Below, piece by piece: positions 1-10,380 of a DNA stretch of 64,000 nucleotides. The notes beneath the pieces were generated by a model. It saw only the letters and a program-made list of their open reading frames with translations, was not told the origin of the DNA and made no database searches. The translations under genes and the position numbers were made by a program. The first letter of the stretch is position 1. Every line of letters starts with the position of its first letter. Origin of the DNA: Symbiodinium natans (Eukaryota > Sar > Dinophyceae > Suessiales > Symbiodiniaceae); contig CAJNDS010002350.1 of assembly GCA_905221605.1 (NCBI GenBank), positions 312,501-376,500 of the forward strand, in the 5' to 3' direction.

Positions 1-75
1 TAAACCCCAAACCCCAAACCCCAAACCCGAAACCCGAAAACTAAACCCTAAACCCTAAACCCTAAACCCTAAACC
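1..75. repeat. Degenerate telomere-type array
   Basis: CCCTAAA/CCCCAAA heptamers run from the first base of the window. They are interrupted and variant, and coding-like sequence follows at once, so this reads as an interstitial array and not as a chromosome end. Confidence 0.85.
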
Positions 76-166
76 CTACCAAGTACAGGCCCGGATGGCT
101 GGCTGGAGCTCTGGAGGCGGCAGGCTGTTTCGCGGCTGCGTGAGCTCCGGGTCCTCGCGTGCGAAC
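76..166 (-). CDS. Possible terminal exon, unrecognised protein
   Basis: The minus strand is open from an acceptor (tcacag|G at 168-166) to a TAG at 78-76. The peptide contains FAREDPELTQPRNSLPPPEL. The 91 nt make one base plus 30 codons including the stop, so incoming phase would be 2. It is the lowest-coordinate coding island seen and may end the gene whose exons lie at 0.9-13 kb. The family is not recognised. An open frame also exists on the plus strand with a GTGAGG donor, so strand is inferred from the neighbours. Confidence 0.4.
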
Positions 167-175
167 CTGTGAGGC

Positions 176-845
176 TAGGGTTTAGGGTTTAGGGTTTAGG
201 GTTTAGGGTTCAGGGTTCAGGGTTTAGGGTTTAGGGTTTAGGGTTTAGGGTTTAGGGTTAGGATTTATAAGGTTTTAGGGTTTCGGGTTTAGGGAGTTCA
301 GGGTCAGAGGGTTCATGGGGTTTAGGAGGGGTGGAACTACCCTAAACTACCCAAAAAAACTACCCTAAACCTACCCTAAACCTACCCTCAGCTGCCCTAA
401 ACTACCCTGAACCCTAAACTACCCTAACGTACGGGCCTTGATAATTAGAATAGGGTTTTGGCGGGGTCTGTATCGTACATTCATAAAGGGACCATAAGGG
501 AATACTCTTAGTAATTATTCCGACCCCTACATTAGGGCTTCGGGCCAGGGCTTGGGTGCTGTGGGGGCTTTAGCGCTTTTTTGATTTTAGGGTTTAGGGC
601 TTCAGGGTGTAGGGTCTAACCCTAAACCCTAAATTCTGAACCCTAAACCCTCAATCCTTCTTTAGGGTGTTTAAGGTTGCAGGGTTTTCGTGATTTGGGG
701 TAGGGTCTAGGGTATCGGGCTCAGGGCTCGACGTGGGGAGGGCTTCTGGGTGGACAGGGCCTTGGGAGGACTAGCGCGCTTGACCTGTGTCTCTTTGTAA
801 GTAAGACTTAGGGTTCAGGGTTCAGGGTTTAGGGTGTAGGGTTTA
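176..845. repeat. TTTAGGG arrays with one family-B element
   Basis: Interrupted TTTAGGG, TTCAGGG and ACCCTAA runs. Between about 428 and 540 lies a family-B inverted-repeat element (gggccttgataattagaata ... attattccgacccct). No gene is seen here. Confidence 0.8.
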
Positions 846-946
846 GGGTGCACACACGTTCCTCTTGACGATCGTAGACAGTGTCGACATCACCATGATG
901 CCTCATCATCACTGGTTTTGTTCTCCTTTTCAACATGGTGAGTGGC

Positions 947-1015
947 CCTGAGGCAGAGCCGCAGCAGCTTCAGCAAAGTCCTGCCGCGCCAGCTCCCTGT
1001 AGAGGGCGACATAGC
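947..1015 (-). CDS. Short exon, unrecognised protein
   Basis: The minus-strand reading after AG|GC gives YVALYRELARQDFAEAAAAL, an amphipathic alanine/charge-rich stretch. A GC donor is possible at 946-945. A plus-strand frame overlaps it; the minus reading is preferred because neighbouring islands are minus. Confidence 0.4.
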
Positions 1016-1232
1016 CTCCCTATTGCTGTTTGGTGAGGATTGCTATTGCTTACGCTTCGTTGCTTGCATGTTTCTCAGCTTATTATGGTTGTCGATAGAG
1101 CATGACCCCAAAGGTACGACTGACGCCCCCCACACCGTACTTTTGGTGGGGCCTTGCTATAAAAACACCCGAACCCCTATCACCCTAAACCCTGCCTAGC
1201 CCCAAATAAGGGACCGAGGGTAAGACGTGGTT

Positions 1233-1302
1233 CATGCAGGAAAGGAGCTGCACGGCGTTGCCCGCCATAAGCGGAAACCAGCCCAGGTCTGTGCGGATCC
1301 AC
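1233..1302 (-). CDS. Short exon, unrecognised protein
   Basis: After the acceptor tccag|G the minus strand reads WIRTDLGWFPLMAGNAVQLL. The composition is protein-like, and telomere-type repeats flank one side. The family is unknown and the donor is not fixed. Confidence 0.45.
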
Positions 1303-1460
1303 CTGGACGAAGGGTTTAGGGTTTAGGGTTTAGGGTTCAGGGTTTAGGGTTTAAGGCGCGCGTTTCAGGGTTTAGGAATTTGACGCTGCGCTTGATGTTA
1401 GGCGATGGAAGCTCAAACGAGCTGAGTGCGTAGAGAAGTTCGAAGTTGAAATCTAAATAC

Positions 1461-1522
1461 TTGTTTTTCGCGAACGCTTTTCCCCAGCAACCTGTCCATG
1501 TCCTTGTAGGACCGTAGCTTGA
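1461..1522 (-). CDS. Short exon, unrecognised protein
   Basis: Minus frame KLRSYKDMDRLLGKSVREKQ, bounded by AG|TC at 1524-1522 and a GT donor at 1460-1459. Upstream on this strand the intron is a pyrimidine-rich CTTTGC simple repeat, which may serve as the polypyrimidine tract. Confidence 0.45.
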
Positions 1523-1530
1523 CTCGAATG

Positions 1531-1597
1531 GGCAAAGGCAAAGGCAAAGGGCAAAGGCAAAGGCAAAGGCAAAGGCAAAGGCAAAGGCAAAGGCAAG
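1531..1597. repeat. (GCAAAG)n simple repeat
   Basis: About eleven GCAAAG hexamers with one slip. The run sits directly before a minus-strand acceptor. Confidence 0.9.
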
Positions 1598-1856
1598 AAG
1601 GGTTTAGGGCTTAGGGTTTAGGGCTTTACGCTGCAGAGGTCATGGCTTGAGCAGGTTGCTAGCTTGCGGTTTAGGGTTTAGGGTTTCGGACCTTCCGCGG
1701 GATCCCCTTTCCTGACTAAGCCCTTCGCAGTTTGGGCTTAGGGGTTAGGGTTCTATAGAGTGTTTACGGGAACCTAAGCCCCGAAAGAAGGGAGTACGGG
1801 TACTACTGGCAATCCAAAACCCGAAACCCTAAACATCCCTGAACACGACACAGGTT

Positions 1857-1945
1857 TAGGGTTTAGGGTTTAGGGTTTAGGGTTTAGGGTTTAGGGTTTA
1901 GGGTTTAGGGTTTAGGGTTTAGGGTTTAGGGTTTAGGGTTTAGGG
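1857..1945. repeat. Near-perfect TTTAGGG array
   Basis: Around a dozen uninterrupted TTTAGGG units, the heptamer of plant- and dinoflagellate-type telomeres. It lies between two short exons, so it is interstitial and probably intronic. Confidence 0.95.
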
Positions 1946-1976
1946 CGAACTGAAAGTTAAGGGCAGCTCCCTCTAC

Positions 1977-2041
1977 CGGCCGCTCTGCCGAGCCACGCAC
2001 CACGCAACTCCCGCACCCACACGGCATCGCCGCGCTGGAGC
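1977..2041 (-). CDS. Short exon, SH3/Tudor-like strand pattern
   Basis: Minus frame LQRGDAVWVRELRGAWLGRA after the acceptor ccaag|G, with a GT donor (GTAGAG) at 1976. The GDxVWVR...G.W pattern resembles small beta-barrel (SH3/Tudor/KOW-like) modules. That resemblance is inference from a few residues. Confidence 0.45.
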
Positions 2042-2247
2042 CTTGGCAAAAAAAGGAAAAGGAGAAGAGAAGAGTTTAGGGTTTAGGGTTTAGGGTTTCG
2101 GGTTTAGGGTTTAGAGTTCAGGGTTCAGGGCGCCTTGGTTACAACAAGAGTGCTAGCAGGGTCTATTCAGAATTTAGGGGCCTAGGGTTTACGGGAGTAT
2201 GTGCTTAGGAGCAAACCTAGTTAGAAGCAGAGTTAATCGGCTCCTAA

Positions 2248-2955
2248 AAATATCCTTGGCTGCACTGAGGAGGGTAGCTATAAATTAAATTTTTAGCTGC
2301 CTTACTAGGAAACCCAATAAGCCCAAAAAGGCTAAGGATCTAAAGTTACAGTAAAGCACCACAAAGTATCTAAGTAAGTCGGCCCGGATTGCACCCAGAA
2401 TCGAGAATGAGCCAAACAAGGATAGTAATTCAAGCACACCGCTTTTTCAAGCAGCAGGGAGAGGGTTTAGACAGCACTCCCTGTTTTTAATGCCCATGAC
2501 AAAAGCCTAAACCTAAACACTGAATCCCTAAACCCTGAAGTGAAGCAAACTCCAAAAAAATCGGGGCGCGTTTCGGGCTTTGGGCAGAGGGTCGAGCAAA
2601 GAGCTCTAGGGTTTAGAGCTAGGGTTTAGGGTTTAGGCTTGAGGGTTGAGGGTTTAGCATGTAGAGGCCTCTCTTCCTGCAGAAACGCTGTCAGAAAAAA
2701 AAAACACCTACAAGGTTCCTTGTGCAAAAGGGCCCCCCTGAACCCTAAACCCTAAACCCTGAACCCCAAACAACAACAAAAGAGGGGCCCTCATGTATGA
2801 CCAGGAAAGCCTGTGAAGCCCGTGCGTACCCCATTTAGTCTTGGCTGCTCTTAGCAGGGTAGCTATAAACTTAATTTTTTGCTGCCTTCTTAAGAAACCC
2901 AATAAACCCAAAAAGGCTAAAGATGTAAAGTTATCAGTAAGGCACCACAAAGCTA
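2248..2955. mobile_element. Two family-F introner-like elements
   Basis: Two diverged copies, about 2248-2375 and 2843-2955. Both start ccttggctgc...ggagggtagctataaa, continue through gctgcctt...aaacccaata and end near gtaaa/gtaag...caccacaaag. Other copies are at 19176-19293 and 45485-45615; the 19 kb copy behaves exactly as an intron. The intervening DNA is heptamer arrays and sequence I cannot assign. Confidence 0.7.
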
Positions 2956-3063
2956 TTTAGTGTTTAGGGTCTCTAGGGTTCAGGGAGGCTCATCGGCCCT
3001 ACATTGAACGGATCCCTTCTGACGTGCATAGGATTTATGGCGGCGTTGTGGGCTGAGGGGTTT

Positions 3064-3181
3064 CCCCTAAACCCTAAACCCTAAACCCTAAACCCTAAAC
3101 CCTAAACCCTAAACCCTAAACCCTAAACCCTAAACCCTAAACCCTAAACCCTAAACCCTAAACCCTAAACCCTAAACCCTA
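3064..3181. repeat. Perfect CCCTAAA array
   Basis: About 16-17 tandem CCCTAAA units without visible error, the opposite orientation to the array at 1857. Confidence 0.95.
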
Positions 3182-3241
3182 TAAGCACCGTCCTGAATGC
3201 ATGGCTGCAGGCCCCTTGGCTGTCTCCTTGCCGTGGGTTAC

Positions 3242-3279
3242 CAGGCCGTCCTCCGGAGGGGCATTTCAAACTTTGGGGC
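3242..3279 (-). CDS. Short exon, unrecognised protein
   Basis: After acceptor cccag|GC the minus frame reads APKFEMPLRRTA and stops at a GTAACC donor at 3241. It is only 38 nt, but both splice signals are good. Confidence 0.35.
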
Positions 3280-4080
3280 CTGGGTTTTGGGTTTAGGGTT
3301 TAGGGTTTGGGGTTTAGGGTTTAGGGTATTAGGGTATTAGGGTATTAGGGTATGAGGGTTTAGGGTTTAGGGTTTAGGGGTCAGAGAAAAAGGGTTTTTA
3401 CCCTGATACTAACAGTCCTTAATAGGATTGTACTAGGGTCACGTACGAGAACTCTTATGAAAGACTCTTAGTATAAAGGGGCAACATCCAAGGCTTATAA
3501 AGGCTTTAGGGGTGCTTGCCGCGGGTGAATGTTGCGGGCTTAGGGGTTGAGTGGTTCTATGGGCAAGGGCTCTAGGAATTTTTGGAGTAGCAAAAGCAGC
3601 TATAGCAATAGAAAGGCTTGGGGGGGGGTTTGGGGTTGAAGGGCATGCGGTCACCACCGGCAGCTGATGCGTTGAGATCTGCACTTGCGCACCCTGGAGA
3701 GCGACAATGCTGACCAGCCGAACCCCTCTAACCCTCAATCCATGGCCTATACCCATAATTAGACCCCTAAACCCCTCACCCCTAAACCCTAAACTCAAAA
3801 GGACCCTACACCCCATACCCAGACACCCTAAACCCCAAAACCCTATAAACCCTGAACCCTGGGACCCTAAACCCATAAACCCTAAACCCTACAAACCCTA
3901 AACCCTAGGACCCTAGAACCTTAAATCCCCCTTGATTCCTCCAGTCCTTAAGAGTCTCAGGCCCTGGGCCCTAGGCTTTTGTAGATGACTCACAGGAATT
4001 CTTACATAAGGTTTTGCGGCTATGCTGAGCCTAAGACAACCCTAAACCCTAACCCTAAACCCTAAACCCTAAACCCTAAA

Positions 4081-4140
4081 CCCTAGACCCTAGACCCTAG
4101 ACCCTAGACCCTAGACCCTAGACCCTAGACCCTAGACCCT
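4081..4140. repeat. Homogeneous CCCTAGA variant block
   Basis: Eight or nine CCCTAGA units embedded in a CCCTAAA array. A single-base variant has been spread by local amplification. Confidence 0.9.
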
Positions 4141-4191
4141 AAACACTAAACCCTAAACCCTAAACCCTAAACCCTAAACCCTAAACCCTTC

Positions 4192-4277
4192 GGGACAGTC
4201 GAGCGCCATCGAGCCCAGCCTGCTCTGAGGCGCCCGTGCGGGGTATGAGCTTGGCCGGGGCCGTTCGGGGCCAGTAC
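4192..4277 (-). CDS. Short exon, unrecognised protein
   Basis: Acceptor gtccag|G followed by the minus frame YWPRTAPAKLIPRTGASEQA. It runs into a heptamer array at the donor side, where the exact boundary is unclear. Confidence 0.4.
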
Positions 4278-4550
4278 CTGGACGTCGTTACGCCTTTAGA
4301 GTCTTAAGACGCTAAACCCTAAACCCTAAACCCTACACCGTAAACCCTAAACCCTAAACCCTAAGCCCTACGAGTTTTAGTGGGTAGGTTTTGCGGTTTA
4401 GGGTTTCAGGCTTAGGGTTTCAGGGTTTTAGGGCTTTAGAGTTTAGGGTTTTGGAGCTTTGAGGCTACGCAAGGCTTAGGGTTTGGGTGCTTTAGGGTCT
4501 TTAGGGCATATATAATCATATGGCTTTCGGGGATTAGGTTTTCGGGCTGC

Positions 4551-4652
4551 GCCAAGAGGCCAAATCTGGCTCCCCACTGGGAGCTCAAACTTCATGACGC
4601 CGTTCTCGACGGACTGGGGCACGTAGTTGGCATTGTTGTTCCGATCCATTTC
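4551..4652 (-). CDS. Short exon, unrecognised protein
   Basis: Acceptor caagcag|G, minus frame EMDRNNNANYVPQSVENGVM then KFELPVGSQIWPLG. Composition strongly suggests coding. The family is not recognised and the donor is not fixed. Confidence 0.5.
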
Positions 4653-5111
4653 CTGCTTGTAGAGTTTAGGGTTTAAGGATAGGGTTTAGGGTTTAGGGTT
4701 TAGGGTTGAGGGTTTAGGGTTTAGGGTTTAAGGTGTAGGGTGTATGGTGTAGGGTTTAGGGTGCTATATAGTATATACTTGGGCCCTAAAGCTACTATTT
4801 GGGAACCCGTTTAAGCCCAAGTATAGATTATGTAGGTACATGGACCCTTAGGGTATGCAGTTTAGGGTTTAGGATTTAGGGTTTGGGATGTAGGAGAGTC
4901 GCCTCGGAATTCAAGAGGGTACTTGTCTGTGGTATAAAAAAAGGGCGTTGCAAAAACAACCCTAAACCCCAACCCAAAAAACCTAAACTCTAAACCCTAA
5001 AGCCTAAACCCTAAACCCTAAACGAATAAGGCCCGATTCCAGAGCTTTGCAGAGCTTAGCTACTTGCAATTTCTGAATCCAAACCCCAAGCCCCTGAACC
5101 TGAAACCCTAC

Positions 5112-5320
5112 TTGGAGGTTCATGGTACTTATTGACCAATTATATCTGTTTTAGGGTTTAGGGTTTAGGGTTTAGGGTTTAGGGTTTAGGGTTTAGGGTT
5201 TGGGTTATAACTGTACCTATAACTGTACTTTTCACCATATTATGCATATTAGGGCACTTCTTAGGGGCTTACAAGTGGGTTATAAGTACAGTTATAGTTA
5301 TAATTGGCGTATAACACCTG
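5112..5320. mobile_element. Family-A inverted-repeat element split by a telomere array
   Basis: Starts cttggaggttcatggtactt, is interrupted by a TTTAGGG array, and resumes with gtactt...attagggcacttctt and gggcttacaagtgggttata. Related copies: 10381-10660, 14120-14390, 17524-17716, 18440-18482 (partial), 20546-20754 and 26692-26813. Complete copies end ccatgaacctccaag. Confidence 0.75.
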
Positions 5321-5516
5321 TATAGCCATAAGACCCCCAAAACCAACCTTTGGGTGAGTACCTAAGCATCCAAGAAGCAAGGGCTGTATCGCAGCCAACC
5401 TAAACAGTACGTTCCGGGCTTTCAGGCAAACCCTAAAGCCTACACCTAGAACCCGGCACAGGTTCGTTGGGGGGGTTTAGGGTTTAGGGTTAGGGTTTAG
5501 GGTTTAGGGTTTAGGG

Positions 5517-5598
5517 TTTAGGGCTTAGGGCTTAGGGCTTAGGGCTTAGGGCTTAGGGCTTAGGGCTTAGGGCTTAGGGCTTAGGGCTTAGGGCTTAG
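5517..5598. repeat. Homogeneous TTAGGGC variant block
   Basis: More than ten identical TTAGGGC heptamers following ordinary TTTAGGG. The period stays 7 bp while one position has changed in every unit. Confidence 0.92.
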
Positions 5599-5814
5599 GG
5601 GAGCCCTCTGCGCCCGAAAATCCCCACGTGCCCAAATGCCTGACAATCGGCGAAAGGTGCAAGACAAATCCCCAAGCGAAAGTTTAGGAAGCCCTAAACC
5701 CTAAGCCCTGAACCCTAAGCCCTTAATCCTGAACAATGAACCCGGTCTTTTCGCCAATTCTTAAACAAACACCCTAAACCCTAAACCCTAAAACACCTAA
5801 ACCCTAAACCCTAA

Positions 5815-5850
5815 AAGCTCCTTGGCAAACAGCTGGATCATCTCCAAATC
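5815..5850 (-). CDS. Very short exon
   Basis: Acceptor gtggccag|G and minus frame DLEMIQLFAKEL, entering a heptamer array. It is weak because it is only 36 nt. Confidence 0.3.
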
Positions 5851-6191
5851 CTGGCCACAGGATCTAAGCCCTAAACCCTAAAACCCTAAACCCTGAACCC
5901 TAAACCCTAAAACCCTAAATCCTGAAGGTTTAGGGTTTAGGGTTTAGGGTTTAGGGTTTAGGGTTTAGGCATAGAGCCCTTAGCCCCGGGGACCGACGGA
6001 AATGAACATGAAAAAGCCCTCAACCCTGCTGCCTCTAGGTCTTAACACGGGCGCAGATGGGCTCAGGACTATGAGTCCAAAAGCAGCCTTTGAGCCCTTT
6101 GGATCACAAATGTGGTGGTAGTTCAAGCCTGATCCCTAAACATCCCCCCCCCCCAACCTCCCCCCCAAATCCTCAACCCAAAGAAGCTTAC

Positions 6192-6269
6192 ACAGCCAGG
6201 AGCCCCAGGCCCGGACTGAATCGAGAGTTGACGATCCTTTCAACTTCAACAACCGTTCAACCGCCTTTC
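6192..6269 (-). CDS. Short exon, unrecognised protein
   Basis: Acceptor ccacag|GA, minus frame KAVERLLKLKGSSTLDSVRA then WGSWL, and a GTAAGC donor at 6191. Length 78 nt is consistent with incoming phase 1 and outgoing phase 1. Both splice sites are strong. Confidence 0.55.
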
Positions 6270-6524
6270 CTGTGGCAAAAAGGTTGCTTGTTGTTGCAAG
6301 TCTGCATTTGGCCTTACCCGAAACCCTGATTCCTATGTAGCCTGTCACAAGAACAGGTACAGGTTTAGGACGCTGCACCTTTAACCCTAAACCCTAAACC
6401 CTAAACCCTAAACCCTAAGAGGCATGGGATTACAGCCAGAGTGGGCCCCCAGTGGTGAGAGGGGCGGCGGGGGGGGGGGGGGGAAGTGCGGAAGTCTGTT
6501 TCGGGTTTAGGGCTCGGGTTTCAG

Positions 6525-6672
6525 GGTTCAGGGTTCAGGGTTCAGGGTTCAGGGTTCAGGGTTCAGGGTTCAGGGTTCAGGGTTTAGGGTTTAGGGTTTA
6601 GGGTTTAGGGTTTAGGGTTTAGGGTTTAGGGTTTAGGGTTTAGGGTTTAGGGTTTAGGGTTTAGGGTTTAGG
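6525..6672. repeat. TTCAGGG block followed by TTTAGGG block
   Basis: About eight TTCAGGG units change abruptly to about thirteen TTTAGGG units, then to TTCAGGG again. Confidence 0.92.
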
Positions 6673-6947
6673 GCTCGGGTTTCAGGGTTCAGGAATGGGA
6701 AACAATAGAGGTCTACAGGCTCTAGGAGTTCGAGATGATGAAGGTTGCAAGTTTCAAGCCACCAAATCCCAATCCCCAAACCCTGAAACCCAAACCCTAG
6801 ACTTCAATCCCTAAACCCTAAGCTCTGAAACCTAAACCCTAAACCCTAAACCCTAAACCCTAAACCCTAAACCCTAAACCCTAAACCCTAAACCCTAAAC
6901 CCTAAACCCCCCAACATAAACCCTAAATGTCAAGCCCCCCGACATGC

Positions 6948-7019
6948 CTTGGACAGCAGCGCGTGGTGCAGCGGCGTCTCAGGGCAGTCAGCGCTGCGGC
7001 GGCGAAAGAAGGTGGAGGC
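6948..7019 (-). CDS. Short exon, possible ankyrin-like fragment
   Basis: Exactly 24 codons between AG|GCC and an AAG|GC donor. The minus peptide is ASTFFRRRSADCPETPLHHA followed by LLSK. TPLHHAL resembles the ankyrin-repeat TPLHxA core, but a single partial motif is not proof. Confidence 0.45.
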
Positions 7020-7703
7020 CTGGTGCAGGACACGGAGATTACCCAAACCCTAAGCCCTACGGGGGTTTAGGGTTTAGGGTTTAGGGTTTAGGGTTTAGGG
7101 TTTAGGGTGTAGGGTGTAGGGTGTAGGGTTTAGGGTTTAGTGTTCAAGGTTTAGGGTTTAGGGCTAAACCCGAACAACCTCAAGCCCTGAAGCTGAAGGC
7201 GAGACTTGCAGGGCTTGGGGGGGGCCCTAAGCCCACTTAATCGTTGGGGCTGTTGGCGCCCTTTTTGGTTTAAAGGTTTACCTAAACCCTAAACCCTAAA
7301 CCCTAAACCCTAAACCCTAAACCCTAAGGCAACCTTCAGGTACTGGTCAGTTCTTGACAAACGTCTGGACTACCCTAAGGACCAAAGGAACCCGAGCATT
7401 GGGCCCATATACTCTGTGCAACCATAATCCCTACGAAGGTAGTATGAACCATGAACCCTTTTTACGGTTCCTTTGGTCTTTACGGCAGATCTTCACTAAA
7501 ATGGTCCTAAACCCGAAACCCTAACCCCTAAAACCCTAAACCCGAAAACTCTTAACCCTAAACCCGAAACCCTAAACCCTTCACCCTAAACCCTAAACCC
7601 TAACCCTAAAACCCTTTTAGGGTCAACGTTGGTCTTTAAGGTAGATCTACACTAAACAGCCCCAGGCGGGGTTGATGAGTTTTTAGGCTGGTGAAGTACA
7701 TAA

Positions 7704-7955
7704 CTTGGGACGTTACCCCTTATACTGGTTTTGGGTTTAGAGGTTTAGAGGTTTAGAGGTTTAGGGTTTAGGGTTTAGGGTTTAGGGTTTAGGGTTTAGG
7801 GTTTAGGGTTTAGGGTTTAGGGTTTAGGGTTTAGGGTTTAGGGTTTAGGGTTTAGGGTTTAGGGTTTAGGGTTTAGGGTAAGGGATTATAGTACCCCCTC
7901 CCCCCCCCTATTGCAATCCCTACTACAGACTGCTAGTAGAAGGGGGACCATTCCA
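7704..7955. mobile_element. Family-E inverted-repeat element holding a telomere array
   Basis: Terminal parts gggacgttaccccttatact and agaagggggaccattcca match intact family-E copies (for example 44697-44808). The centre is replaced by a long TTTAGGG array. Other copies: 26575-26690, 28388-28480 and 35757-35850. Confidence 0.75.
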
Positions 7956-8019
7956 AAACATAACTCGTGCCACATCTGAAGGGCGAGATTCTGAAAACCT
8001 AAGACCCTTGGACCCTAAG

Positions 8020-9380
8020 GCCCTAAGACCCTAAACCCTAAACCCTAAAACCTAAACCCCCAAACCCCCAAACCCCTAAACCCCTAAACCCCTAAACCTA
8101 AACCTAAACCCTAAACCCTAAACCCCTATAAACCCTTAATCCCTAAAACCTAAAGCCCTAAACCCTAAACCCCTAAACCCCTAAACCCCTAAACCCCTAA
8201 ACCCCTAAACCCCTAAACCCTAAACCCTAAACCCCTAAACCCTAAACTCTAAACCCCTAAACCCCCAAACCCCCAAACCCCCAAACCCCTAACCCCTAAA
8301 CCCCTAAACCCCTAACCCTAAACCCTAAAGCCCTAAACCCCTAAACCCCTAAAAAACCCTAAACCCTAAACCCCTAAACCCCCCCCTAAACCCCTAAACC
8401 CTAAAAACCTAAACCCCCAAACCCCTAAACCCCTAAACCCCTAAACCCCTAAACCCCTAAACCTAAACCTAAACCCTAAACCCCTATAAACCCTTAATCC
8501 CAAAACCTAAAGCCCTAAACCCTAAACCCCTAAACCCTAAACCCCTAAACCCCTAAACCCCAAACCCCTAAACCCTAAACCCTAAACCCTAAACCCTAAA
8601 AAACCCTAAACCCTAAAACCTAAACCCCCAAACCCCTAAACCCCTAAACCCCTAAACCCCTAACCTAAACCCTAAACCCCTATAAACCCTTAATCCCTAA
8701 AACCTAAAGCCCTAAAGCCCTAAAGCCCTAAACCCCTAAACCCCTAAACCCCTAAACCCCTAACCCCTAAAGCCCTAACCCCTAAACCCCTAAACCCCTA
8801 AACCCCTAAACCCCTAAACCCTAAAACCTAAACCCCCAAACCCCTAAACCCCTAAACCCCTAAACCCCTAAACCCCTAAACCTAAACCTAAACCCTAAAA
8901 CAAACCCTAAATCCCTAAACCCCCTAAACCCCTAAACCCCCCTAAACCCCTAAACCCCTAAACCCTAAAACCCCTAAACCCCTAACCCCTAAACCCCTAA
9001 ACCCCTAAACCCCTAACCCCTAAAGCCCTAAAGCCCTAAAGCCTTAAAGCCCTAAAGCCCTAAACCCCTAAACCCCTAAACCCCTAAACCCCTAAACCCC
9101 TAAACCCTAACCCTAAACCTCTAAACCCTAAACTCTAAACCCCTAAACCCCCAAACCCCCAAACCCCTAAACCCCAAAACCCTAACCCTAAACCCTAAAC
9201 CCCTAAAGCCCTAAACCCCTAAACTCTAAACCCCTAAACCCTAAACCCTAAACCCTAAACCCCTAAAGCCCTAAACCCCTAAACTCTAAACCCCTAAACC
9301 CTAAACCCTAAACCCTAAACCCTGAACCCTAAACCCTAAACCCTAAACCCTGAACCCTAAACCCTAAACCCTAAACCCTT
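8020..9380. repeat. 1.36-kb degenerate CCCTAAA/CCCCTAAA satellite
   Basis: The longest repeat block. It mixes CCCTAAA, CCCCTAAA (8-mer), CCCCCAAA and CCCTAAAG units. A higher-order unit recurs around 8098-8170, 8460-8530 and 8655-8720: cctaaaccctaaacccctat then aaacccttaatcc. No gene is seen. Confidence 0.95.
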
Positions 9381-9382
9381 TT

Positions 9383-9426
9383 TTGCCAGCAGCCCATGGC
9401 CTTGGATCGGAGCCGCTGCAGCTTGC
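9383..9426 (-). CDS. Very short exon
   Basis: Acceptor ctgaag|GC and minus frame KLQRLRSKAMGCWQ. Basic and short; the donor is uncertain. Confidence 0.3.
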
Positions 9427-10323
9427 CTTCAGTGTCTAGGGCGTCCCTAGAGACTTAAAATGTGCTGCCAGGAGGTTTAGGGTTTAGGGTTTAGGGTTTA
9501 GGGTTTAGGGTTTAGGGTTTAGGGTTTAGGGTTTGGGGTTTGGGGTTTGGGGATTGTTAGGGTTTAGTGTTTAGAGCTAATTAAGGCCCAAGCAACAAGC
9601 TATCGAGGTAGATGTGCCCTTTGCGCTTTGAGGTGTACAGGGATTAGGAAGCTTCGGGTTTGGGGTTTAGAGTTTGTAGTGTCTAAAGCTCCAGGAGCTC
9701 AAGGTTTAGGGTTTAGGGTTTAGGGTTTAGGGTTTAGGGTTTAGGGTTTAGGGTTTAGGGTTTAGGGTTTACTCGGAGGCTCGGCAGCGCTGGGCACAGG
9801 GCTTCTCTGAACACACTGTAGCGGTTCGCAGGTTTAGGGGCTTAGGGTTTAGGGTTTAGGTTTACAGAACATGGTGACAGCAGTAGAACTCTGCAGCGCT
9901 GCTGCTAGAGGCGATAAAGCTGCCAATTCGTCAACCATGCATGTGTTGTGGAGCCATATCGGACTTGAGAACCCCCCCTCGGTGGCCCGAATCTGGTCGC
10001 GTTTGCACGTCAAACTCACGCATCGGCACTTAGCTTAGGCGAGTCTTGAATGGGCATACGAAGCAGCACAGGATATGCATCTAGGGATTCCTACAATAGG
10101 ACTATAGCTTTTTTTGGGAAGGTCTATTGGGAACCTGTGGTCCCCATAAAAACCCTAAACCCTAAACCCTAAACCCCAAACTCCCTAAACCCTAACCCCC
10201 CCCCAACCCCAAACCCTAAACCCTGAACCCCAAACCCCAAACCCGGAACCCCAAGCCCTAAACCCTAAACCCTAAACCCCAAGCCCTAAGCCCCAAGCCC
10301 GAAACCCCAAACCCGCAGCCCTA

Positions 10324-10380
10324 AGAAGCAGCGGAGCGGCGCAACAAGTCCTTGCCAGCTGCACCTGCTGCATGTGGGCA
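10324..10380 (-). CDS. Short exon abutting a family-A element
   Basis: The minus frame CPHAAGAAGKDLLRRSAAS begins exactly where the family-A element ends in ...cctccaag, so the element's terminal AG would be the acceptor. The next in-frame codon is TAG. Confidence 0.4.

Noticed and set aside
1-75. Chromosome end / true telomere
   Set aside because: The array is short, variant and immediately followed by coding-like DNA; equal or longer arrays occur throughout the window.
3439-3876. 145-codon minus-strand ORF
   Set aside because: Most of it is heptamer translation (Gly/Leu/Arg periodic); only a short part near 3630-3715 might be an exon and its frame is ambiguous.
8020-9380. CRISPR-like regular array
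   Set aside because: Units are 7-8 bp telomere-type repeats with no spacers.
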